NCBI RefSeq assembly: GCF_001467895.1
Contig: NZ_LNYO01000024.1
Location: 299,947-363,946, forward strand
Origin: Legionella nautarum
GTDB lineage: Bacteria; Pseudomonadota; Gammaproteobacteria; Legionellales; Legionellaceae
Reading direction: 5' to 3'
Length of the DNA: 64,000 nt
Each line of letters starts with the position of its first letter. Position 1 is the first letter of the stretch. The notes beneath the pieces were generated by a model. That model made no database searches. It was not told where the DNA came from and saw only the letters and a program-made list of their open reading frames with translations. The translations under genes were made by a program, and so were the position numbers. Positions 38,626-46,800 of the stretch are shown one piece after another.

Positions 38626-41600
38626 ATGGTAAATTTTCCTGAACGCTGTATTCAACGTCCTGTTTTTACAGTAGTTCTAACTCTCATTTTGATTATCGCC
38701 GGTTTAATTAACTTCAGCAAACTCCCTCTCAGGCATTTACCCAATATTGATAAACCCGTTGTTCACATTGCTACCGATTTTGACGGAGCAAGCCCTGAAC
38801 TCATGGAAAAAGAAATCACTATCCCCATTGAAAACACCATTTCCGGTATTTCAGGCATTGATACCCTTCGTTCTACTAGTCTTCTGGGCAAGAGCCGCAT
38901 CAATATCGATTTTCAACTCGGTGTGGATATTAATGAAGCGGTCAATGATATTCGCAATAAACTTTCTGCGTTGCAAGCAAAGTTACCTAAGGATAGCCAT
39001 CCCCCTACTGTTAGCAAAAATGATGCGGACGCCAATCCTGTAGCGGTCATTGGTTTTAATGATAAATCAAAAACACCGCTCGATATTACCGATTATGTGA
39101 CACGTAATATCAAACCTATTCTGCAAGAAATTAAAGGAGTGGGGGAAGTAACCTACCACGGGGGTCGAGATTATGCGGTTAAGATCGCTCTAGAACCAGT
39201 CAGAATGGCGGCTCATCAGGTTACCGTTGCGGAAGTAAAATCTGCCCTGATGCAGCAGAATATTGACGTCCCTAGTGGACAAATCAAAAGTACTAACCGC
39301 TATTATACGGTAGTCACTCATGCTCGTTTACAAGATGCCAAGCATTTTTCAGATTTAGTCATTGCTCAACGCAATAATCAGCTTATTCGCCTGGGCGAAA
39401 TCGCCAGGATCACAGTCGGCAGCGAAAATGAGGATAACTTACTGCGAATTAATGGCAAACCCGCCGTCGGCCTCGCTATCCTTGCTCAATCGACAGCTAA
39501 TCCAGTTGAAGTGGCTGCAGCAGTGCATAAGACAATTAATTCCTTAAAACAAACCCTCCCTCCTGGTTTTAATATCCAATTTGTTTTTGATTCAACGCGT
39601 TATATCAAACAATCCATTCATGAGGTGTATAAAACATTTATTGAAGCCATCCTGTTTGTTGGCCTCGTGGTTTTTTTATTTTTAGGGAATCTGCGTGCTG
39701 CTGTTATTCCGATTATTACTATCCCGATTTGTTTAGTAAGCGCTTTTTGGCCCATGTATTGGCTTGGATTTGAACTCAATACCCTTACTCTTTTAGCTAT
39801 GGTTTTAGCAATCGGTTTAGTTGTCGACGACGCGATTGTGGTACTTGAAAACTGTCACCGGCATATGCAAAACGGTCTGAATCCGCTTCAGGCAGCCATC
39901 CGAGGCTCCAATGAAATTGTTTTTGTGATACTAGCAATGACCATTACCCTCGCTGCAGTTTATGCTCCCATGGGATTTGTCGCTGGTTTTACTGGAAAAT
40001 TATTTTTACAATTCGGTACTACCCTTGCGCTCAGCGTCATTATTTCAGGGATTGTTGCCCTCAGTTTGTCGCCAATGATGTGCTCTAAATTATTAAAACC
40101 GGAAGATGGTCGTTATAGTCGTTGGCTCGATCGACAATTTGATAAATTAAGCGCTAGTTATCAGCAGAGTTTAAATTTTGCGCTTAATCATCCTCTGCGT
40201 TTGTCGACTATCTTATTATTCTCTTGCCTGATCGGCCTTTTTTGCTATTTCCATTTAGGTGCAGAGCTCGCTCCGATTGAAGATCAATCCTATATTATCG
40301 GCCCTATTTCATCGCCTACTAACTCCAGTACCAGCTACACTGATCACTATAGTCGTAAGCTTGAAGCGATTTATGAAACCATTCCAGAAAAAGCAACTTA
40401 CCTCACCTCAGTCAAACCCACCTCGGCGTTTACCTTATTAAAATTAGTTCCTTGGGATAAACGAAAGCGCTCACAAAAAGAAATCTCTAATGAACTTAGC
40501 GATAAAATGCAAAAAATCACCGGCGTTAGTGCATTCCCTGTAAGCCCTAATCCTTTTGGCCATCGAGGTGGAAACAACAGTCAATTTAGCGTCGCACTTT
40601 TAGGCAATATTTCTTATTTAAAACTCAATGACATCAGTAGTGAAATTGTAAAAATCTTAGCGGACGATCCTCGTTTAAGACATGTGAAAAATAATTTAGC
40701 CCTGGATAGCGAGCAAGTCGATATTGAAATAGATCGCCAGTTAGCAGCAGATTTAGATGTTAATTTAGCCGATGTCGCCGAATTGCTTTCGACGATGCTG
40801 GGCGGCTCTAATCCTGTGAATTTTAATTTTGATGGCCAATCCTACAAAGTGATTTTACAACTACAGCAATCCGATCGAAGAGATGTGTCAGTATTGAATA
40901 AACTTTATGTACAAAGTGGTCGAGGCCGAATGATTCCTTTATCCACTCTTATTCAAATTAATAACACCATAGGCCCTGATAGTCTTCCACATCTCAATCG
41001 TTTGCGTGCAGCGAACATTAGTGCAGAATTAACCCCAGGCGCGCGCCTCAATGAAGTGATCAAAGATGTTAAAGCTCTTTTTAAAGAAAAACTTCCTGAT
41101 GATATTCAATATCGTTTTATTGGCGCAGTTAGGGATTATATTGAATCATCTGACAGCAGCTTATATGCTTTTTTGCTCGCCTTATTGTTCATATATCTGG
41201 TACTGGCCGCGCAATTTGAAAGTTTTATTGACCCCCTTATCGTCCTTTTTAGTGTTCCACTTTGCTTAGTCGGGGCGATCACTGCACTCTATTTATTTGG
41301 TGAAAATTTATCAATCTACAGTAACATTGGTATGGTTACTTTGATCGGTCTGATTACCAAACATGGAATTATGATTACAGAATTTGCTAATCATCAAATT
41401 AGGTTGGGACGAACTAAAAGAGATGCCGTAGTAGAAAGCGCAAAAATACGCTTACGCCCTATCCTGATGACTACCCTAGCGATGATTTTGGGCGCGCTAC
41501 CTTTAGCCCTCGCCTCCGGCGCAGGCGGTGAAAGTCGCCAGCAATTGGGCTTGGTTATTATAGGAGGAATGATGGTAGGAACGTTGTTTTCGTTGTTTAT

Positions 41601-41697
41601 TGTTCCTTTAGCTTATGTGGTTATATCGAGGAGAACGATTAAGGTAGCAGCAGTTGGAGAGGTTGGAGAGGCTGTGCTGCTCGAACCTGGATTATAG
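38626..41697 (+). CDS. RND-family efflux pump, inner membrane transporter
   Basis: It is a proton-driven multidrug-type exporter of 1023 aa with 12 predicted membrane spans and two large periplasmic loops. The family start (FPERCIQRPVFTVVLTLILIIAGL) is present, as are the proton-relay Asp pair in VLAIGLVVDDAIVVLENC and the C-terminal half motif GLITKHGIMITEFANHQ. It resembles the HAE-1 (AcrB/MexB) group but with an alternative N-terminus like the MdtB/MexK branch. It is translated right after its adaptor, with a GGATAAGG Shine-Dalgarno-like sequence. The substrate is unknown. Confidence 0.94.
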   Translation: MVNFPERCIQRPVFTVVLTLILIIAGLINFSKLPLRHLPNIDKPVVHIATDFDGASPELMEKEITIPIENTISGISGIDTLRSTSLLGKSRINIDFQLGVDINEAVNDIRNKLSALQAKLPKDSHPPTVSKNDADANPVAVIGFNDKSKTPLDITDYVTRNIKPILQEIKGVGEVTYHGGRDYAVKIALEPVRMAAHQVTVAEVKSALMQQNIDVPSGQIKSTNRYYTVVTHARLQDAKHFSDLVIAQRNNQLIRLGEIARITVGSENEDNLLRINGKPAVGLAILAQSTANPVEVAAAVHKTINSLKQTLPPGFNIQFVFDSTRYIKQSIHEVYKTFIEAILFVGLVVFLFLGNLRAAVIPIITIPICLVSAFWPMYWLGFELNTLTLLAMVLAIGLVVDDAIVVLENCHRHMQNGLNPLQAAIRGSNEIVFVILAMTITLAAVYAPMGFVAGFTGKLFLQFGTTLALSVIISGIVALSLSPMMCSKLLKPEDGRYSRWLDRQFDKLSASYQQSLNFALNHPLRLSTILLFSCLIGLFCYFHLGAELAPIEDQSYIIGPISSPTNSSTSYTDHYSRKLEAIYETIPEKATYLTSVKPTSAFTLLKLVPWDKRKRSQKEISNELSDKMQKITGVSAFPVSPNPFGHRGGNNSQFSVALLGNISYLKLNDISSEIVKILADDPRLRHVKNNLALDSEQVDIEIDRQLAADLDVNLADVAELLSTMLGGSNPVNFNFDGQSYKVILQLQQSDRRDVSVLNKLYVQSGRGRMIPLSTLIQINNTIGPDSLPHLNRLRAANISAELTPGARLNEVIKDVKALFKEKLPDDIQYRFIGAVRDYIESSDSSLYAFLLALLFIYLVLAAQFESFIDPLIVLFSVPLCLVGAITALYLFGENLSIYSNIGMVTLIGLITKHGIMITEFANHQIRLGRTKRDAVVESAKIRLRPILMTTLAMILGALPLALASGAGGESRQQLGLVIIGGMMVGTLFSLFIVPLAYVVISRRTIKVAAVGEVGEAVLLEPGL

Positions 41698-41784
41698 ACG
41701 TTAGGCAATCATTTCTAAATTCGGGAGAACTCCTCAAGCTCAAAGGAGCAAAAGCTTCTTTTTCAACAGGTTAATATCCATTTT

Positions 41785-42639
41785 TCACTGCCTATAATGT
41801 GGATTAAAGAGTGTGGGATTATTTTCCAACTTCATTTTTCTCTTCTCTTCCCTGGTAGGTACGGTAAGCAGGGGCGCAGGATCTTCCAAAGCCTCCTTCA
41901 AACTAATAAATTTATAGCCATTGCGTTGATACAGCTCCAAAACATCTTTTAATAGATAGCTATTGATTAGATTGGCATGGAGCAATAATATTTGCTTTGT
42001 TCCTTGCCCTTCTTCTTGTGCTCTTTTTTCTGCTTGCAACGTTTGCTGCCAAATAAAAATTAAATAGAATGGTTTAATTCCTTTAATATATTTTTCGCGC
42101 AAATGAAGGGGAACTTTATAAATTAAAGCATTGAAATCATAATCTCTGCTATTGATGGTGACTGGCGCAATAAGATAATTGTGTTCATTAAGATAAGCGC
42201 TGACTTTTTCTTGGGTAGCCGGACTACCTTCGGCGAGATAGGGATAACGAAAATATTTAGGCTTTGAAATGACAGGTTCTAAAATTTTATCGGCACGGTC
42301 AATATCAGCAATGTACTTTTCTGCACTAATTTCATCAAGATTATAGTGCGAATAAGTATGGTTACCAAGCGTGAGGCCAGCTTGGCGAAATTGATTTAAA
42401 AAAACCCACTGTCCTTTCTCAATGGACCCAGCAATCACAAAACCAGTAGCAGGCACTTTGTACTTTGTAAATGCCTCTACAATACGGGTAAAACGCTCCA
42501 TCGCTAATAGCTTATCGTTCATGGTATTCATTTTTGAAGCGACAAGCGGTAGGTCATCAATAGTTATTGCAATTTCTCGCCCTTGTGCAAAACCTGAGGA
42601 ACAAATTAAGGAAGCCCAAAGGAATAATAATTTAATCAT
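41785..42639 (-). CDS. Secreted polysaccharide deacetylase-family protein
   Basis: The 284-aa protein has a signal peptide (residues 1-20, FAQG). Its NodB-type domain starts ITIDDLP with Asp28/Asp29 and metal-ligand histidines His94 and His98 in GNHTYSH. The YFRYPYLAEG motif follows, and the C-terminal LLLHANL replaces the usual LLLHD. The enzyme likely removes N-acetyl or formyl groups from a glycan, either peptidoglycan or an extracellular polysaccharide. It converges with the RND operon and is divergent from the hydrolase-like gene at 42878. Confidence 0.86.
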   Translation of the reverse strand: MIKLLFLWASLICSSGFAQGREIAITIDDLPLVASKMNTMNDKLLAMERFTRIVEAFTKYKVPATGFVIAGSIEKGQWVFLNQFRQAGLTLGNHTYSHYNLDEISAEKYIADIDRADKILEPVISKPKYFRYPYLAEGSPATQEKVSAYLNEHNYLIAPVTINSRDYDFNALIYKVPLHLREKYIKGIKPFYLIFIWQQTLQAEKRAQEEGQGTKQILLLHANLINSYLLKDVLELYQRNGYKFISLKEALEDPAPLLTVPTREEKRKMKLENNPTLFNPHYRQ

Positions 42640-42877
42640 CGATAATCCATTACCTTGATTTTAACTACTCATCCTCATTTGGTTTAATTGTAGTGAAAAA
42701 AAACAATAATGCACAAAATTAAATCATTCTTTTTAATCATTTACCCCTAATTTTCTGCTCCAAAAGCCTGGAAACGAAAGATCTGGCCAATCTTTTTTGG
42801 TTTAATTTTTATACATAATATAACATTAATGTTCATCGTGTATTATTAGATTAAGTCGAAAATTAATGTGATACATC

Positions 42878-45043
42878 ATGCCAAAGAACGTAATTAGTTT
42901 TTTCTTTCTAGGCACAGCCTGTCATAGAAGCTGTTATCAAGATGCTTTGACTCATTTTTATCAAAAGGTATCCGAGGAAAAAACGCCTGCTCGTTTATTC
43001 GATGGCGTGGGTTCAGTGGCCGCAAACGCAGAAGAAGCAAAAAAGAATCCTAGCCCAGGACGATACATTTATAACCCACAAACAGACGAAAAAATCCCTA
43101 TACCAGGAAAATTACTCCAAAAAGTTAGAGATCTTATGCATCAATTGCAAGGTTGTCTTGCAGGCGAAGGCATGGATGAATTATTGCTTGAGGCCATTTT
43201 CTATATTGAAGAACAAATTAGGAAAAATGGCGAGGCTCCAAAAGCCATTAATTTGCATGGTTATAGTCGCGGAGCGGATGCCTGCATGCGACTTGCTCAT
43301 TTATTAAATACCATGTATCCCGATATCGATGTGAATATGTTTCTAGTCGAGCATGTTGCAGGACCCGGACGTTTAGAAGATCCAAACTCCTATACTATCC
43401 CACCTAATGTCGCAAAATTTGAATCAGCAACGATGCTACATGAATTTAAGCCCGGCTTTGACCCTCAAGATAGGGATAGATACGTCATTTCTAATGCTCG
43501 AAAGACCAAAATGTCAACTAAAATTTATCCCGGTTGGCATGGTACAGCTATGTATCTCACAGAAAATGAAAATACAAACCATGTACCTAGATTAGTGCAT
43601 GATGATTTTTTCCGCTTCACTAAAGAAACAGGTAGTTTACCAGTGGATGCACCAGTACCTAATTATAAGGTCATGCATAGCTGGACGAATTATACTGAGC
43701 GTAAAGCAAAATTGCTAACGCCAGAAGAGCGGTTTACAGAATATGTGGAAATGCAAAAGCACTGGTGGTTTTACTCTAAAGGTACTGAACTTAATACAAG
43801 ACGAGTTTTAACTGAGCATAGACGCTATGTCCGAAATTTAGAATTATTTGTTAATCAAGAGCATTGGGAATTATTTGAACAAATCTACCCCCATTTAGCT
43901 GATTGGTTTTATAATAATTCGCTAAATCAAGAGCTGCCTCCAGTACTGGCCGATCTTGAAAAGTTAAAAGAAACCCACCCTCAATTCTATGAGGCATTTT
44001 GTAAAAGTTGTGGGATTAAAGACGGCAAGATACCAGAGCCCCGCAAGAAACTACTCTTTCCTTATCCAAAGCTAGGAGAAACGCTAGTAAGCGATGATTT
44101 TAGTTTTCTACAACACTCTATCTTAGCGATTATTAATTATAATATTCATCACCGCCAAGAAAATACTATGGAAACGAGAGCGGTTATCAGATTATTACAA
44201 GATAGGCTTGCACAAGCTAAAGCGAGTAATTCACGGGAAGCTGCAACTCAACTTTTACAAAAAACGATTTGCACTGCATCAAGTTACTTATCGCAGACGG
44301 AGCCAAGAAGCTATATGGCGCGCCAATTAAAAAAATTAAGTGTCGGTCCTAATCAATTTATTGATGAGGCAATGAACTTGTTTAAAGAGAACATTGGCTA
44401 CAATCTTTATCTTCATGAAAGTCAAATAGCTTATCTAAAGGAGGTTAATAAGTCTCTCAAAGATTTAAAAAATAATCCTGAGATTCCTACTTACGAAAAA
44501 CTTAGGCAAGCAAAACGGATAGTTAGAGGAATGCTATTACAATTAGATAATAGAACCGACGAGGTCTTCATTTTTAATCAGCAGGCAGACTCACACTACA
44601 GGCTTTCAAATCATCCTTATACCTATAAGAAATTGATTTCATCTATCAATCGCCTATCATCACCCAGTTTTGGAGAATCTACTCTTGCCTATACAATGGC
44701 TCAGCGCTTCTCTGCCTATCAAAAAAGAAGTGAGTTTTGGGGAACCGTGCATACTATTTTATCTACCATTAGTCCTATTAAAATACCACCATTTTTCTCT
44801 CCGGATAAAGTAAAGTTGGCAGAAGTAATACAGAAGAAATTACAAAAATTAGACAAATATGGACTCGGGGATAATTTAACCGAATTATTAAAAGCCCTTG
44901 CAGACGGAGAAAAACAGCTTCATGGTATCTATAAAAAGGCTGGCCATTATATTAAAGGAGAGTTCGATAAGATTATAGAAACCTGTCGCGGGGAAATTTG
45001 GCCGGAGATAGATACTTCTCCTTCGGAAGCTTTAAGAGCCTAA
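42878..45043 (+). CDS. GxSxG hydrolase-like protein, candidate Dot/Icm effector
   Basis: The 721-aa protein has an alpha/beta-hydrolase-like N-terminal third. The nucleophile elbow GYSRGA holds Ser130, and FFFLGTACH and FDGVGS mark the strands before it. VAGPGR and YPGWHGTAMYL (a possible catalytic Asp/His region) follow near residues 163-230. The GxSRGA form resembles the DUF2235/Tle lipase group. The rest is helical and charged, without known domains, and lacks a signal peptide. It could be a translocated lipase or esterase; the catalytic triad beyond Ser is not established. A separate membrane-protein gene follows after about 170 bp. Confidence 0.75.
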   Translation: MPKNVISFFFLGTACHRSCYQDALTHFYQKVSEEKTPARLFDGVGSVAANAEEAKKNPSPGRYIYNPQTDEKIPIPGKLLQKVRDLMHQLQGCLAGEGMDELLLEAIFYIEEQIRKNGEAPKAINLHGYSRGADACMRLAHLLNTMYPDIDVNMFLVEHVAGPGRLEDPNSYTIPPNVAKFESATMLHEFKPGFDPQDRDRYVISNARKTKMSTKIYPGWHGTAMYLTENENTNHVPRLVHDDFFRFTKETGSLPVDAPVPNYKVMHSWTNYTERKAKLLTPEERFTEYVEMQKHWWFYSKGTELNTRRVLTEHRRYVRNLELFVNQEHWELFEQIYPHLADWFYNNSLNQELPPVLADLEKLKETHPQFYEAFCKSCGIKDGKIPEPRKKLLFPYPKLGETLVSDDFSFLQHSILAIINYNIHHRQENTMETRAVIRLLQDRLAQAKASNSREAATQLLQKTICTASSYLSQTEPRSYMARQLKKLSVGPNQFIDEAMNLFKENIGYNLYLHESQIAYLKEVNKSLKDLKNNPEIPTYEKLRQAKRIVRGMLLQLDNRTDEVFIFNQQADSHYRLSNHPYTYKKLISSINRLSSPSFGESTLAYTMAQRFSAYQKRSEFWGTVHTILSTISPIKIPPFFSPDKVKLAEVIQKKLQKLDKYGLGDNLTELLKALADGEKQLHGIYKKAGHYIKGEFDKIIETCRGEIWPEIDTSPSEALRA

Positions 45044-45216
45044 ATTAATAGACTAAATTTGTTATTGATTATTACTATCTGCCTCAGTATAGTCCACCAT
45101 TATTTATTTTTGTGATTAATCTTCGCTAAATGCTTCCAAAAACAAAAAAGCGTCACAAATATATTTATCTTTATTCTCTTTATATCGGCCTAGACAGTTA
45201 TAGGCTATCTTTTGCC

Positions 45217-46506
45217 ATGATTAGGTACTGTTTTGACCTATTTTTTGCAGATAGTGAATTTTCAGCCCATGAAATGCAAGAGTGGCTCAGCTCGCCCGCT
45301 GGTATAGCAATTGGTCTATTGGCTGCCACAAGTCTAATTAGTTTCGCACTGCTAGCCACTTATTTTGATAAGGGAGATGACAACGCGTTAAAACGCTTGA
45401 TTGCGACTAGTTGGCCCTATATCCGCGACTCCTTAAAAAGTTTACGCAATGCTTTACGGGGAGTGACTAGTACTCTTACCTTAATTTTTTTACTCGATCT
45501 TGCCGACATTCGCCATCTTATTATGCCTCTGGGGCTGATGATAGGCATTCTATCGATACTAAACCGCATTTGGTTTCGTTATAAAACAAACCTTCAAAAT
45601 GAAATGCTTGATACTAATAAAATCTTGCTAGCTGAGATCCGCAATTTATCAGAGTTATCTCGAGAAGATATTGAACTAATCCGAGACCAAATATGCAGGC
45701 CCTCGACTCAACTTAAAATTCTATCGTTTCTTTCTTCATTATTATGCGGATTGATCGATGGCATCAATCCCTATATCGGTGTTTTAGCCTTAGGTTTGCT
45801 CATGCCACATGCCTTATCTTTTATCACCATTTTTTGTGTCATTTATTTTATTGCTACGCTAACTATCCGAATTTATGATGAAATTAATTTACAGAATAAG
45901 TTGAAAATTTCACAAAAAAAAATTGAATTTGCATTATTAGAAAAAGAAATTAATAGTTTAATTACTCGATTATCCGAGCTAGAACAGGAGATTTCCTCAA
46001 CCGCTAATAATGATTTATTGTCAGAGGAATACCTTAGCCTTTTAAGTGAATTGGAGCACAAACTATATAAGCAAGAAAAAGGCATTGATAAGTCTTTCTT
46101 AAAAAAAGATATTTTTATTTTCTGCCAAGGCGTGAAATCAGGTTTAAATATTTATAAATATATCATGCTAACAATTAGTTTTATTATCTTTTTATCTCCT
46201 ATAAAAATCCCTTCTGTCAAAGCTATAAATCGCGCCATAATAGGCACCACAGCATTAACTTTGGGTCTCATCTATTTCTTATCAACTTCATTGATAAGAA
46301 ATCGAATGAACACAGAGGAAAACCCCAGCAAAGCCCCTGTTAATTCCAAAGCAGGGAAAAAAGAAAATTACAAGAGCACTTATTGGAAAACAAACTCAGA
46401 ATTAAAGCAGTCAAATTTGTTTTTTTCATCACCAAAAGATGGATTTATCAACGAAATTTCCCCCTTTAAACAAAATCTCCCTTTAAACAAAATCTATTGT
46501 TATTAA
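45217..46506 (+). CDS. Membrane protein with central coiled coil, function unknown
   Basis: The protein has about seven hydrophobic segments. A pair is near the N-terminus (IAIGLLAATSLISFALLATYF), two are at about residues 85-115, two at about 170-220 and two near 315-360. Between them lies a charged helical stretch with coiled-coil character. The tail is Lys/Ser-rich. ATG 45217 gives 429 aa; an upstream ATG at 45130 would add a basic leader, and neither has a good ribosome site. Family not recognised. It follows the hydrolase-like gene on the same strand. Confidence 0.65.
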   Translation: MIRYCFDLFFADSEFSAHEMQEWLSSPAGIAIGLLAATSLISFALLATYFDKGDDNALKRLIATSWPYIRDSLKSLRNALRGVTSTLTLIFLLDLADIRHLIMPLGLMIGILSILNRIWFRYKTNLQNEMLDTNKILLAEIRNLSELSREDIELIRDQICRPSTQLKILSFLSSLLCGLIDGINPYIGVLALGLLMPHALSFITIFCVIYFIATLTIRIYDEINLQNKLKISQKKIEFALLEKEINSLITRLSELEQEISSTANNDLLSEEYLSLLSELEHKLYKQEKGIDKSFLKKDIFIFCQGVKSGLNIYKYIMLTISFIIFLSPIKIPSVKAINRAIIGTTALTLGLIYFLSTSLIRNRMNTEENPSKAPVNSKAGKKENYKSTYWKTNSELKQSNLFFSSPKDGFINEISPFKQNLPLNKIYCY

Positions 46507-46523
46507 AAAATGAGGGCACAGAG

Positions 46524-46762
46524 GTATCCCCACGAAATTAAATAGACTGTTTTGTTCATCGATCGTTTTGTTTATTCCGTCCGCACTGAGGAAGCGCGCA
46601 GCGCTATCTCGAAGTGCCATGAAAGCCCCCCTTCGAGAAGCCCTCAGGGCAGGCCTTCAAGGAGCCTCAGGACAGGCTTCGAGACGCAGGCGATGCCTGC
46701 TCCTCAGCTCGAACGGGATAAAATGAATACAAATTTCTTAGATACTCATTTCATGGGGATAC
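46524..46762. mobile_element. MITE-like repeat, copy C
   Basis: The 239-bp non-coding element has terminal inverted repeats GTATCCCCACGAAAT (46524) and ATTTCATGGGGATAC (ending 46762), which differ at one base. Inside are REP-like words (GAAGCGCGCAGCGC, CTTCGAGAAG, GCCTCAGGACAGGC, CTGCTCCTCAGC). TA dinucleotides at both ends would fit insertion at a TA. It is the inverted partner of 35926-36143, and together with flanking bases it fills the gap between 46506 and 46801. Confidence 0.8.
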
Positions 46763-46800
46763 ATCAGCTGGGGATTGACAGACTAGGATATTTTTATCAA

